A stretch of DNA of 64,000 bases from Fibrobacter sp. Its GTDB lineage: Bacteria > Fibrobacterota > Fibrobacteria > Fibrobacterales > Fibrobacteraceae. Where the stretch lies: assembly GCA_024398935.1 (NCBI GenBank), contig JAKSIH010000008.1, positions 1 to 64,000 on the forward strand. Direction: 5' to 3'. The translations under genes and the position numbers were made by a program. Positions 52,955 through 61,286 of the stretch are shown here, in pieces; positions within the stretch are counted from its first letter, which is position 1, and each line of letters opens with the position of its first letter. The notes under the pieces are model-generated. The model made no database searches and was not told where the DNA came from. It saw only the letters and a list, made by a program, of their open reading frames with translations.

Positions 52955-53725
52955 ATGATTAAGAATGTCGCAGTGGCGGCTGTTTGTGCTGTTTCCGCAT
53001 CTTTTGCTTCTTGGGATCTTTTCCCTGTTCAGGAAGCGGGTAAGGGCGAGGCAAGAATTACTTATGTCAACACATGGCTGGATGAAGGCGGCTACGGAAC
53101 CTTTTCCGTGGGGGTTCGCTATTCGGTGATAAAAAATCTGGAATTGGCATTAACCCTTCCGTATCAGCCTTACGAATTTGACGGGGATGGTAACTTCTAT
53201 AGCTTTGCTGACGGAATAGGAAACCTAACTGCCATGGCGAAATATCAGTTTCTGCCCAAATTCAGTGGTTTCCTAGATGTAGTTTTCCCTGTGGGAAATG
53301 AAACCCTTGTGGGAGATGATGAACATTTCCGTTTCCGTTTTGGAACTCAGTATTCTCAGATGTTCGGGATAGTTAATTTCGGATCTGGATTGAGCCTGGG
53401 TATCGAAACGTACGGTAATGACAAAATTACTCCTCCTTGGAGTTTAAATGCTGATGCCGAAGCAGACTTTTTGGTGGATGAAATGTTTGTGCCTCATGTA
53501 AGGGCTGTTTTTGCTATGGAATTAGGCCGGATTACATGGAGCGATGGCCGACATACGAAGCCCCATACGGGGCACTTTGCGGCTGTGGCCAATGTTGGCT
53601 CGTTCATCAATTTTACGCCTAGTTTCTCGCTGGATGTGTTTGGGGATATCCAGACCCAATGGCATGGAGACGAATTTTTTGATCCCGTCTTCATGGCGGG
53701 TGTGAAGGCTCTCTATAAATTTTAA
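52955..53725 (+). CDS. Outer-membrane barrel protein (transporter-like), hypothetical
   Basis: 256 residues. Signal peptide NVAVAAVCAVSASFA; GGAGG precedes the ATG. Repeated amphipathic strands (FSVGVRYSVIKNLELALTLPYQ, AMAKYQFLPKFSGFLDVVFPVG, GLSLGIETYG, VFMAGVKALYKF at the end) mark a beta barrel with a terminal Phe. The spacing resembles the phenol-degradation MetA-like/transporter family. Outer-membrane location inferred. It is monocistronic, with a terminator 47 bases after the stop. Confidence 0.75.
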   Translation: MIKNVAVAAVCAVSASFASWDLFPVQEAGKGEARITYVNTWLDEGGYGTFSVGVRYSVIKNLELALTLPYQPYEFDGDGNFYSFADGIGNLTAMAKYQFLPKFSGFLDVVFPVGNETLVGDDEHFRFRFGTQYSQMFGIVNFGSGLSLGIETYGNDKITPPWSLNADAEADFLVDEMFVPHVRAVFAMELGRITWSDGRHTKPHTGHFAAVANVGSFINFTPSFSLDVFGDIQTQWHGDEFFDPVFMAGVKALYKF

Positions 53726-53771
53726 AAACTTTAAAAATTTACGTAAAATCGCAATATATTCCTTCTGAGAA

Positions 53772-53806
53772 AAGAAGATTCCGTATTTGGGATCTTCTTC
53801 TTTTTT
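53772..53806 (+). terminator. Factor-independent terminator
   Basis: AAGAAGAT-T-CC, loop GTATTT, GG-G-ATCTTCTT, followed by CTTTTTT. Ends the barrel protein transcript. Confidence 0.8.
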
Positions 53807-53870
53807 ATGTGTTTTGGGCCCGCTTCATTGTCAATTTGTCCATAGCATGTCTATTCGGGGTATGTCGTTT

Positions 53871-53899
53871 ACCCTCATAAGAGGGTAGTTTATGAGGGT
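53871..53899. promoter_or_regulatory. Candidate operator upstream of the GH43 gene
   Basis: Three half-sites: ACCCTCAT (53871-53878), GAGGGT (53881-53886, inverted) and ATGAGGGT (53892-53899, inverted and a perfect complement of the first). The site ends 33 bases before the start codon, a position where a bound regulator would block transcription or translation. Confidence 0.45.
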
Positions 53900-53932
53900 T
53901 AAATTATGCCTTTTGGGCGAAAAGGAGATTAT

Positions 53933-56209
53933 ATGAATTTTACAAAGGCAAAAAAAATGGCGCTGAAAGCCCTGTGTGGCTTTGGCGTTCTGGCTTTACC
54001 CGCTTTTGCTTATAACCCTATTTCCACATATCATTATCTGGCTGACCCGGGTGCCGCCGCCGATGATGAATACTTCTATATCATCACCGACTCCGACGAT
54101 CCGGCTGTCTATAACGCCAATGGTTACGACATCAAGGCACTCTACGGTTTCCGTTCCAGGGATATGCAGAACTGGACCGACTTCGGTATCATTTACGATG
54201 CCCGCAAGGTAAACGGCATTGGCGATATCTGGGCTTCTGGCATTGCCAAGAATCCCAACGACGGTAGGCTTTACATTGTGTTCCCCGATGGCGGTGGCGG
54301 CGGTATCGGCCTTATCGGTGCCGACAGCATTGCCGGCCCCTGGACTAACCCGGTTACTGGTAACAAGAAATTGATCAACAACTGGGGCGGCGGTATCGAC
54401 AACTGCGATAACATCGGCTGGTGTTTCGATCCGGCAATCTTCTTCGATACCGATGGTCAGGGCTACTTCACGTTCGGTGGCGGTAGCAGCGATCAGCGTC
54501 CTGCAGCCAACGACAATAATGATATTTTCAATATCTACAAGCTGAACAAGGATATGAAGGGCTTCGATACGGGCTCCAAGACTCACCTGAAAATTGGTGG
54601 TCCCAAGGCCATGGAAGCTTCCTACATCCATAAGTACAAGGACAACTACTACCTGTCTTACAGTACCGCAGACTTGCGCATCGCATACGGTATGTCCAAG
54701 AGCCCCATGGGTCCCTATACCTACAAGGGAATCTTCATGGGCAACCCAAATATCGGTGGCAAGAACATCAATGCCAACAACAATAACCACCACGGTATTG
54801 CTGAATTCAAGGGCCATTGGTATGTGGTCTATCATGATCGCCGTATTTCTACGGGTTATGACGGTCTAGAAAAAATCCCTGCAGATGATGGCAAGCCAAA
54901 TCCGGAACCGGCGTTCCATCGTAGCGTCAGCGTGGATGAATTTACCTACGCCGCCGATGGCTCCATGAACAGCCTGACCTTTACTGTTGAAGGTCCTAAG
55001 CAGATTGAAAACTTCGATCCCTACGATTGGTATCCGGCTCTTACCAGCTCCAAGCAGAAGGGCATCCGCAGCCGCTCCGACTGGGCTCCGGGCAAGGTGT
55101 CTGAGTCTTACCTGCTTCCGCTTTCCACCAGGGAATCCTGGATTCGGGTCTCCGGCGTAGATTTTGGTACTGCAGCGACAGGCTTCGTTGTAGAGGCTGC
55201 AAGTGCCGCCGCAGGCAATAAGATCGAAATCCATACCGGTTCTGCAACGGGAACGCTGGCTGGAACCTGCGAACTCAAGAATACCGGTTCCAAGAATACC
55301 TTTGCGGAAAACAAGTGCGATGTGACGGGCCTTAAGGGCATTGTGGAGCAGCTGTTCCTGGTGTTCAAGGGTTCTCAGGATTCTACCATGGCCATCAAGG
55401 CCTGGGGCTTCGAAGGTAGCGGTACTACGCCTCCCACCCCGCAGGCTCCCTTCGGTGGCAAGGCCTGGGCAATTCCTGGCACAATCCAGATGGAAAACTT
55501 CGACATTCCGGGCACTGGCCGCGGTAGCGACATCGAGTCCTTTAGCGATAACGACGCCGAAAACCACGGTGACAGCGACTACCGTAAGGAAGACGCTCCC
55601 GCAGTGGATCTTTACAAGAAGTCCAACAACCGCGTGGTTGTAGGCTACATCCAGAAGGGCGAATGGCTGGAATACACCGTGAACGTTGCTGAAACCGGCA
55701 CTTACACTATGTTTGCCGCAGTGGCATCCGACGGTGGCTCCAGCTTCAAGCTTTCCATGGACGGTAAGGACATTACCGAGGATATCGCTGTTCCTCCTGC
55801 CAAGAAGGAAGAAGGTGCCGAGCAGAACTTTGATGACTACAACAAGGTTTCCGCTGCCGTGAACCTGACCAAGGGCGAACACATCCTTCGCTTTACCGCC
55901 ACCGCCGACTGGTTTGACATCGACTACATCAACTTCGTGGCTGGTGAAAACGCCAAGGACGATGCTCCGCTGCCTGGTGAAGAAGTCGGTTCTGGCGATA
56001 AGGATGCCATCGGCTCTAGCCTGAATCTGCAGGTTTCCGGCAAGAACGTGTTCAGAGTCTTTGACCTTCAGGGACACCAGCTGGGCTATGTGGATGTCTT
56101 CGGCAAGAAGACCGTCCGCGCCTTGAACGAAGCCGGCTTCAGCAAGGGTGTCTACATGCTCAAGCAGGTAGGCGGCTCCCAGAAGATGATGGTGAACACC
56201 GCCCGCTAG
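53933..56209 (+). CDS. Secreted GH43 glycoside hydrolase with CBM6
   Basis: 758 residues from ATG 53933 (AAAGGAGA upstream). Signal peptide MALKALCGFGVLALPAFA. The GH43 five-blade propeller covers about residues 22-350: catalytic base Asp in HYLADPGAAADDEYF, pKa-tuning Asp in CFDPAIFFDTDGQGYFTFGG, acid Glu in AMEASYIHKYKDNYYLSYS. A beta domain follows, then CBM6 at about 510-670 (QMENFDIPGTG, GYIQKGEWLEYTVNV, WFDIDYINFVAG). The last 55 residues (FRVFDLQGHQLGYVDVFGKK, KGVYMLKQVG) form a short beta module like secretion-linked tails. It likely removes arabinose or xylose side chains from hemicellulose outside the cell. Confidence 0.9.
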   Translation: MNFTKAKKMALKALCGFGVLALPAFAYNPISTYHYLADPGAAADDEYFYIITDSDDPAVYNANGYDIKALYGFRSRDMQNWTDFGIIYDARKVNGIGDIWASGIAKNPNDGRLYIVFPDGGGGGIGLIGADSIAGPWTNPVTGNKKLINNWGGGIDNCDNIGWCFDPAIFFDTDGQGYFTFGGGSSDQRPAANDNNDIFNIYKLNKDMKGFDTGSKTHLKIGGPKAMEASYIHKYKDNYYLSYSTADLRIAYGMSKSPMGPYTYKGIFMGNPNIGGKNINANNNNHHGIAEFKGHWYVVYHDRRISTGYDGLEKIPADDGKPNPEPAFHRSVSVDEFTYAADGSMNSLTFTVEGPKQIENFDPYDWYPALTSSKQKGIRSRSDWAPGKVSESYLLPLSTRESWIRVSGVDFGTAATGFVVEAASAAAGNKIEIHTGSATGTLAGTCELKNTGSKNTFAENKCDVTGLKGIVEQLFLVFKGSQDSTMAIKAWGFEGSGTTPPTPQAPFGGKAWAIPGTIQMENFDIPGTGRGSDIESFSDNDAENHGDSDYRKEDAPAVDLYKKSNNRVVVGYIQKGEWLEYTVNVAETGTYTMFAAVASDGGSSFKLSMDGKDITEDIAVPPAKKEEGAEQNFDDYNKVSAAVNLTKGEHILRFTATADWFDIDYINFVAGENAKDDAPLPGEEVGSGDKDAIGSSLNLQVSGKNVFRVFDLQGHQLGYVDVFGKKTVRALNEAGFSKGVYMLKQVGGSQKMMVNTAR

Positions 56210-56276
56210 TTCTTGCGTGAATTTGCTGGCGTAAACCTGCGAAAGTTTGGGGCGCTTGCCCCGAGATAACATGAAG

Positions 56277-56306
56277 TCTCCCGATGGAAACGTCGGGAGA
56301 TTTTTT
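56277..56306 (+). terminator. Factor-independent terminator of the GH43 gene
   Basis: Stem TCTCCCGA / TCGGGAGA, loop TGGAAACG, then TTTTTT. Confidence 0.85.
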
Positions 56307-56396
56307 CAAAGAGTGTTTTTAGATTTTATTTTGTTTGAGGTTATTCTAGTTGAATCACAGCCGGAGTCGCCGGTGGATGGACCCATAGAAACAAAG

Positions 56397-56428
56397 AGAA
56401 AAGGCTCAGTTTTCACTGAGCCTTTTCT
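56397..56428 (-). terminator. Terminator downstream of tRNA-Leu
   Basis: Perfect 13-base stem AGAAAAGGCTCAG / CTGAGCCTTTTCT with a six-base loop. It lies directly past the 3' end of the tRNA gene and could work in both directions. Confidence 0.75.
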
Positions 56429-56430
56429 AC

Positions 56431-56514
56431 TGCGGTCGGACAGACTTGAACTGTCATGGGATCGCTCCCACTAGCACCTCAAGCTAGCGTGTCTACCAAT
56501 TCCACCACGACCGC
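56431..56514 (-). tRNA. tRNA-Leu (anticodon GAG)
   Basis: 84 bases including the discriminator A. Acceptor arms GCGGTCG / CGACCGC; D region TGGTGGAATTGGTAGACACG; anticodon stem CTAGC with loop TTGAGGT (anticodon GAG) and GCTAG; a long variable arm (GTGGGAGCGATCCCAT) typical of leucine tRNAs; T arm GACAG-TTCAAGT-CTGTC. CCA is not encoded. A promoter-like sequence lies about 40 bases upstream. Confidence 0.95.
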
Positions 56515-56552
56515 TTGGTCCTTATCGGAACGGGCTCAAAGATAGATTAATC

Positions 56553-56580
56553 ATTTAATCTTGTAAAGGGTGCAGGTCAA
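56553..56580 (-). promoter_or_regulatory. Promoter of tRNA-Leu
   Basis: On the minus strand TTGACC at 56580-56575, 16-base spacer, TTAAAT at 56558-56553. The spacing equals that of the promoter at 10700. Confidence 0.5.
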
Positions 56581-56616
56581 AAAAAATGAAAAAAGTTCAA
56601 AAAATCTTTTTCAGGT

Positions 56617-56755
56617 AAAAAAATAATGACGCTCCCCCCAAGGGCGCGTCATTATTTGGTGTATGGGATGTTTGGTTTTGTGACTATAAGATAGATTCAA
56701 ATACTCCAGTTGGGAATAGTCCAAAGAAACATTGCGTTGTAGGGTTTTACAACGC
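56617..56755 (-). ncRNA. Candidate small RNA, tandem copy A
   Basis: On the minus strand the unit starts with a hairpin GCGTTGTA-AAACCC-TACAACGC, continues through a domain closed by GACTAT / ATAGTC, and ends with a terminator stem AATAATGACGC / GCGTCATTATT followed by TTTTTT. It is about 90 percent identical to the unit at 56787-56925. Differences fall mostly in loops or keep pairing. No reading frame is shared. The RNA would lie upstream of, and on the same strand as, tRNA-Leu. Confidence 0.5.
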
Positions 56756-56786
56756 CCTCGAAATTGCGCTTTGTAGCCTGTTCCTC

Positions 56787-56925
56787 AAAAAAATAATGAC
56801 GCTCCCCCCAAGGGAACGTCATTATTTGGTGTATGGGATGTTTGGTTTTGTGACTATAAGATAGATTCAAATACTCCCATTGGGAATAGTCCAGAGTAAC
56901 ATTGCGTTGTAGGGCTTTACAACAC
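56787..56925 (-). ncRNA. Candidate small RNA, tandem copy B
   Basis: Second copy of the 139-base unit, offset by exactly 170 bases. First hairpin GTGTTGTA / TACAACGC (C-G replaced by a U-G wobble relative to copy A), central CCC-AAT-GGG hairpin, and terminator stem AATAATGACG / CGTCATTATT followed by TTTTTTT on the minus strand. It lies head to head with the Nif3-like gene at 56977. Confidence 0.5.
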
Positions 56926-56976
56926 CTGACCTGCTTCCGGGGGATGCTAAGAAATATTGTTATTTTTAGACCGATT

Positions 56977-57738
56977 ATGGAACTAAAACAATTTTCTACC
57001 TGGCTAAACGACCTGCTGACTCCGCAGGCATTTCATGACTATTGCACCGACGGTCTTTGCGTCGAGGCAAGCGACAAGGTGACGAAAGTCTTAACGGGGG
57101 TCTCTTTCCGGGACCGCCTGATTGACTCCGCTATCGAGGAAAAGGCGGACTGCATTATTGTCCACCATCCCAACGGTTTCTGGAAGGGGGAAGACCGTGT
57201 CCTTGTGGGAAAGTTCGGCGAACGGATGCGTCGCCTGATGCAGCACGGCATTTCCCTTTATGGTTTTCACCTGCCGCTGGATGGTCATCCTGAAATTGGC
57301 AATAACGCACTAATTGCCAAAGCTATGAATCTTTCGAACCTCCAGGGATTTTTACCCGAAGGGGAAAAGTTTGTAGGCTGGATTGGGGAGTTCTCTCTGC
57401 CTAAATCTCGGGAAGAGTTTCTGGCCCAGGCTGAAATAGCATTTCCTCACGGGATTCAAAACCGTCTGATGTACGGTTCCGAGACCATCAGGAAGGTGGC
57501 CATTTGTAGCGGTTCTGGTGCCAGCGGTATCGAGGAGGCCATCGCCCTTGGGGCGGACGCCTTTATTACCGGCGAAATCAAGGAGGCCGTTCCCATCACC
57601 TGCGAGGAACTGGGCTTTAACCTGATAAATTGCGGCCATCACCGCACGGAAGTTTTTGGCGTGCGAGCCCTGGCGGAAAAGATCCGGGAAGAGCTGAAAA
57701 TCCCTGCGAAGTTTTTGGATATCGACAACCCGGTATAG
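56977..57738 (+). CDS. Nif3-like dinuclear metal-centre protein (YbgI/DUF34 family)
   Basis: 253 residues from ATG 56977 (MELKQFSTWLNDLL); upstream in-frame codons would extend into the candidate small RNA promoter region. Metal ligands are visible: DCIIVHHPNGFW (HH in place of the usual HHP/HHG), SLYGFHLPLDGHPEIGNN (H-x3-D region), and late AFITGEIKEAVP with LINCGHHRTEVFG. This order is diagnostic for Nif3/YbgI hexamers, whose role is uncertain and which were once called GTP cyclohydrolase type 2. A strong terminator follows at 57798. Confidence 0.9.
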   Translation: MELKQFSTWLNDLLTPQAFHDYCTDGLCVEASDKVTKVLTGVSFRDRLIDSAIEEKADCIIVHHPNGFWKGEDRVLVGKFGERMRRLMQHGISLYGFHLPLDGHPEIGNNALIAKAMNLSNLQGFLPEGEKFVGWIGEFSLPKSREEFLAQAEIAFPHGIQNRLMYGSETIRKVAICSGSGASGIEEAIALGADAFITGEIKEAVPITCEELGFNLINCGHHRTEVFGVRALAEKIREELKIPAKFLDIDNPV

Positions 57739-57797
57739 ATCGCCGCTTTTTGTGGGTCATGACCCTATCTCAATGACAGATAACCTGTTGCTGACTG

Positions 57798-57834
57798 CGA
57801 TTTTTGGGAAAAATCTCCCAAAAATCGTTTTTTT
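57798..57834 (+). terminator. Factor-independent terminator
   Basis: Perfect 12-base stem CGATTTTTGGGA / TCCCAAAAATCG, loop AAAATC, then seven T residues. It lies in the 298-base gap after the Nif3-like gene; the rest of that gap is AT-rich with no gene I can support. Confidence 0.9.
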
Positions 57835-58036
57835 ATAAAATTTTTTGAAAAAATCTTAAAATTTTACATTTCTTCCGCCGCTCTCGTAACTTGTTGATTG
57901 ACAATGAGTTATGACTTTGCACCTGTTCGCTTTTCTGCGTTTTTGCCCTGCACCCCTTATTTTAGCCCCTTTTTTCTCTTTGCCAAAATGTTACGTTTTT
58001 TTTATTTTGCCCCCCGTGAATTTTGTCAAGACCACA

Positions 58037-58936
58037 ATGCATTTCCAGAATTCGTCCAAGTCGGTGACGCTGCACTTGCCTGCGTTCCTGTTTTCCGCTT
58101 GGCCGGTCCTGCGACTCGTCATTGCTGTCGGCGTTCTTCTTTTCGTTGTCCAGATGGCTTTCACTACGGTCTATGACGGTATCCTGGGCCTGCAGCTAAA
58201 GGAACGTCAGAAGCTGGAAAAGGAAGTGGCTAGCGTTCAGAATACCCTGGAGTATCTGAATGGCGTGACAACTGATTTCTTTAAGGCCGAGAATATGCTT
58301 TATGCCCGTTTTGGCCTGCCTGCACAGGAGGAAACCTCCCGTGAAATGGGTACGGGTGGCGAAATCTCTCCGGAAGATCTCCTGCAGCGTAAGATTTCCC
58401 CGGTTTTTGAAAAGGTCGCTGGCCTAAAGGACGCGTCCCTGCGCATTCAGGGCAAGCTTTCCAATAGCGACGCCTCCTTCCGCAATCTGAACAACTACAT
58501 GGAGCAGAAACTCGCCCAGTGGCGTTACCTGCCTTCTATTGCACCCACTACGGGGCGTTACGCATCTCCCTTTGGTCCCCGCGTCCATCCGGTGACTGGC
58601 GAAGTGGGCAAGATGCACCAGGGCATGGATATCGCCAACGATCGCTGGACCCCGATTTTTGCCCCTGCCGACGGTGTTACCGAAATGTCCCAGTTTAGCA
58701 GTTCGTTCGGTAACTATGTGGTTCTGGATCATGGTAACGGTATCAAGACCCGCTATGGACATATGATGATGTCTGTGCTTCATACGGGTGAGTTTGTGAA
58801 GCGTTACCAGCTTATTGGTTATATGGGAAACACCGGACGTTCCACCGGACCTCACCTCCATTACGAGGTTTGGGTGAACAATTCCCCTGTGAACCCGCTT
58901 GCCTATATTTTGCCCAACGACCACTCGGTGGACTAG
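58037..58936 (+). CDS. M23 family peptidoglycan endopeptidase, membrane-anchored
   Basis: 299 residues from ATG 58037 (MHFQNSSKSV); GTG 58016 and a longer frame to 57911 are less likely because that stretch is low-complexity. A membrane anchor (LRLVIAVGVLLFVVQMAF) is followed by a coiled coil (LQLKERQKLEKEVASVQNTLEYL). The LytM/M23 domain shows zinc ligands in MHQGMDIAND (H-x3-D) and GPHLHYEVWVN (HxH), with YGHMMMS between. It should cut peptide cross-links in the periplasm. The architecture equals that of MepM/NlpD-type or EnvC-type cell-wall factors. Confidence 0.88.
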   Translation: MHFQNSSKSVTLHLPAFLFSAWPVLRLVIAVGVLLFVVQMAFTTVYDGILGLQLKERQKLEKEVASVQNTLEYLNGVTTDFFKAENMLYARFGLPAQEETSREMGTGGEISPEDLLQRKISPVFEKVAGLKDASLRIQGKLSNSDASFRNLNNYMEQKLAQWRYLPSIAPTTGRYASPFGPRVHPVTGEVGKMHQGMDIANDRWTPIFAPADGVTEMSQFSSSFGNYVVLDHGNGIKTRYGHMMMSVLHTGEFVKRYQLIGYMGNTGRSTGPHLHYEVWVNNSPVNPLAYILPNDHSVD

Positions 58937-59021
58937 CCTTTGCGCTGGTGGCCTGAGTGCCTTGTCCGTTGAGCGCCCGTCCGAGAAAATGGCGCCGGCA
59001 GGTTCCGGCTAAGGACGGATA

Positions 59022-59055
59022 ACACCCTCGAGGGTGTGAATTGCAGATATATAAT
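59022..59055 (+). promoter_or_regulatory. Palindrome with consensus -10 box
   Basis: Perfect palindrome ACACCCTCGAGGGTGT at 59022-59037, then TATAAT at 59050-59055. The palindrome takes the place of a -35 box, as in activator- or repressor-controlled promoters. If this is the promoter, translation of the next gene starts at 59077 or later. Confidence 0.35.
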
Positions 59056-60513
59056 GGAAGTGCCCATGGGGCAGTCTTGATCGCAGGATATGTCCTGCGG
59101 TGTCTTTTTATGTTGATTCTTGCATTTTCCGCAGATGATGCCTGGGCCTGCCCGCGGTTTGTGGAATTTTTCCCGGACCCGACGGATGTTCCCGACCAGC
59201 AGGGGGAATTTGTCGAGATTCGCCTGGAAAAGAACGAGGTGGGGAACGTTTTCGCCCCTGAAAGTATTTCGGTCCTTGCCGACGGGAAGAAATCCCTGAA
59301 AGTGCCTTACCCCCGGGTGGAACGCCTTGTCCTGGTTCACGATTCCGCCTATTGCCCGAAAACAGGGACCGCCTGCGGGTTGCTGGGAGGAATTTCCCTG
59401 CCAAACTCGCGGGAGATTTCCTGGGTGCTGGAAGCCGGCTCCTGCAGGGATTCGGTAACGCTTGCCGTACCTAAGGCGGGTAAAAGTTTCCAGAGGGTGA
59501 AATTTTCCGACGAGTGGATTCTGGCGGAACCCTCCTTCGGGTTTGGGAATCCATTTTACGAGGAAGGGGTGTCAGACTGCGGCATCGAGAGGTTGGATGC
59601 GGAGTTTCTCGGGAAGGGTGCGTGGTCCCTGCGGTTTGTCCTGTCGGGATGTGACTCCACCTGGCTGAAATACGACTTGCAGGACTTGTATAGCGGTAAG
59701 GGCCGGAGTGATTCCGTTCTTGTCCGTCGGGGTTTTACCCTGGATTCAGTTGCGGGGGAGGCGATCTGGATTCGCGGGCGGGTTTCTCCCGACGAGGTGG
59801 CGTTTAACGATTCGCTGGATACGCTGATTTTTATGCCAGGGAAGTCCCCCCTGGTCCTTTCTGAAATCCATCACTGTCCAAACGAACCGGAACCGGAGTG
59901 GGTGGAAGTCTATAACAGGTCCGAAGCCCTCCTGCCCCTTGATAAGATCCGGTTCTGCGACCGGGGCGGTCCATGGAGCGGCTTCCTGGAAAGTGACGGA
60001 TCCCTGGTGTTCACCAAGGATACGGCGGGGCTGCGGAACTATCTGGGCTTTCGGGACGTGAAACTTTTTCAGACGCCCCTTGGCTACCTGAACAATTCCG
60101 GCGGGTCCTTGGGCATCTGCTATGGCGACAAGGTGCTGGATTCCGCCTACTGGGACAAGACTCTCGTGACATGCCCTTCGGGTCTCAATCCCCTGACGGG
60201 GCGTCCGGAAAATACGCCGGGCTACCAGGGCAATCGCAACGAAACCCTTCGGAAAAAGAAATTTTCATATAAAATCTCCTCGCGGGTTGTGCAGAAAGGC
60301 AGGTCGTCCCTGCTGGTGCTTGTAGAATGTGAATCCCAGATTCCCCTGAAGTTGCTGGATTCCATGGGGAGGGTCCGCTGGAAAACGACTGTGCCAGCGA
60401 ATCAGTCCACATGGATGAAAATACCTACGGATTCCCTGGATGTAGGCGTCGCCTATGTGTCTATAGCGGAGGGAAAGGCGGAAACGCTGATTGGAATTTT
60501 AGTGAGGCCGTGA
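59041..60513 (+). CDS. Secreted lamin-tail-domain-like protein
   Basis: Up to 490 residues. Start is uncertain: TTG 59041 gives the longest frame, while TTG 59077 gives a clean signal peptide (LIAGYVLRCLFMLILAFSADDAWA) and lies downstream of a TATAAT box. Two stretches resemble lamin-tail domains, which begin with a strand and an EWVE/EFVE phrase: CPRFVEFFPDPTDVPDQQGEFVEIRL near the N-terminus (PDQQGEFVEI is the key part) and SEIHHCPNEPEPEWVEVYNRS at about 275. The C-terminus is a small beta domain (SLLVLVECES). Secreted; partner may be the barrel protein encoded 4 bases later. Confidence 0.65.
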   Translation: MQIYNGSAHGAVLIAGYVLRCLFMLILAFSADDAWACPRFVEFFPDPTDVPDQQGEFVEIRLEKNEVGNVFAPESISVLADGKKSLKVPYPRVERLVLVHDSAYCPKTGTACGLLGGISLPNSREISWVLEAGSCRDSVTLAVPKAGKSFQRVKFSDEWILAEPSFGFGNPFYEEGVSDCGIERLDAEFLGKGAWSLRFVLSGCDSTWLKYDLQDLYSGKGRSDSVLVRRGFTLDSVAGEAIWIRGRVSPDEVAFNDSLDTLIFMPGKSPLVLSEIHHCPNEPEPEWVEVYNRSEALLPLDKIRFCDRGGPWSGFLESDGSLVFTKDTAGLRNYLGFRDVKLFQTPLGYLNNSGGSLGICYGDKVLDSAYWDKTLVTCPSGLNPLTGRPENTPGYQGNRNETLRKKKFSYKISSRVVQKGRSSLLVLVECESQIPLKLLDSMGRVRWKTTVPANQSTWMKIPTDSLDVGVAYVSIAEGKAETLIGILVRP

Positions 60514-60516
60514 TCC

Positions 60517-61266
60517 ATGAAGGTGATTCTTTGCGTTCTGTTTCTGTGGGGAGCGGCTTTTGCCGTCGATTCGCCCGTGGTCTTTGTCCAGCCTTCTTCT
60601 GGAAATCTGGATGTTTCCGGTGCGGGTGGATTCTTGTCCACACCTGCAAGGCGCAGTAATCCTTCCATATATGTCGCCTGTTTTCTGGCGAGGGATGTGG
60701 AGGAGTATTCCTGTAGCGGAGGAGGTGAATTTCGCTGGAAGGAAAGCCGTTTTGCATTTTTCAGCTCTCTCCATGGGCTGGATTCCCTATATATGCAGTC
60801 TTACTCCGAAATGGATATATCCTATGACCTGAAGTTTCTTCTGGTGGGCTTGGGTTATGGCTTTTCCATGGAGTGGATTCCGGGAGAGGACCAATGGTAC
60901 AGGCATAGACTGAAAATGGGAGGAACTTATATCGGGGACCGAACCTATTGGGGAGTGGCCGTTTCGGGCTGGTTGCCGGGAAAAAATACGGGGAACTGGA
61001 TTGTGGGTGGAGGCGTGTGGGTAAGGGACTGGGGAAGGGCCTTCCTGGAATGGAATGACGGGAGTCTTCTGGTGGGGAGTTCCGTGAAGTGGAAATGGCT
61101 GGAAGTAAGGACTAGCTATGCGTTTCCCGATTTTGGAGTTTCCCTTGCCCTGTCTGTTTCGCTGGGTGGTTTTTCTGTGGATTCCCATTATGGTCCTGCA
61201 TCGGGAAAAACGGGCTGGATTGGGCTTGGTCTGCAAAAAAGGATTGAAAAAATGACTATCTTGTAG
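60517..61266 (+). CDS. Outer-membrane-type beta-barrel protein, hypothetical
   Basis: 249 residues. Signal peptide VILCVLFLWGAAFA. The body has alternating strands with aromatic girdles (LKFLLVGLGYGFSMEW, WGVAVSGWLPGK, NWIVGGGVWVRDWG, VSLALSVSLGGFSV) and a Ser/Gly/Pro-rich N-terminal part (VSGAGGFLSTPARRSN). I do not recognise the family. It follows the lamin-tail-like gene by three bases, so they are probably co-translated envelope partners. Confidence 0.65.
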   Translation: MKVILCVLFLWGAAFAVDSPVVFVQPSSGNLDVSGAGGFLSTPARRSNPSIYVACFLARDVEEYSCSGGGEFRWKESRFAFFSSLHGLDSLYMQSYSEMDISYDLKFLLVGLGYGFSMEWIPGEDQWYRHRLKMGGTYIGDRTYWGVAVSGWLPGKNTGNWIVGGGVWVRDWGRAFLEWNDGSLLVGSSVKWKWLEVRTSYAFPDFGVSLALSVSLGGFSVDSHYGPASGKTGWIGLGLQKRIEKMTIL

Positions 61267-61286
61267 GCGGAGTAACGCTATATCCT

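Noticed and set aside
54866..56272. A 468-codon minus-strand frame
   Set aside because: Antisense to the GH43-CBM6 gene; explained by codon bias.
56915..56955. Signal recognition particle RNA
   Set aside because: Words such as ACCTGACC and TGCTTCCGG recall the SRP loop, but their order is wrong and the GGAAG...AGCAGCC apical structure cannot be formed.
57898..58036. N-terminal extension of the M23 protein or a separate small gene
   Set aside because: The stretch is Phe/Pro-rich low complexity without a ribosome-binding site; the membrane anchor after 58037 is sufficient.
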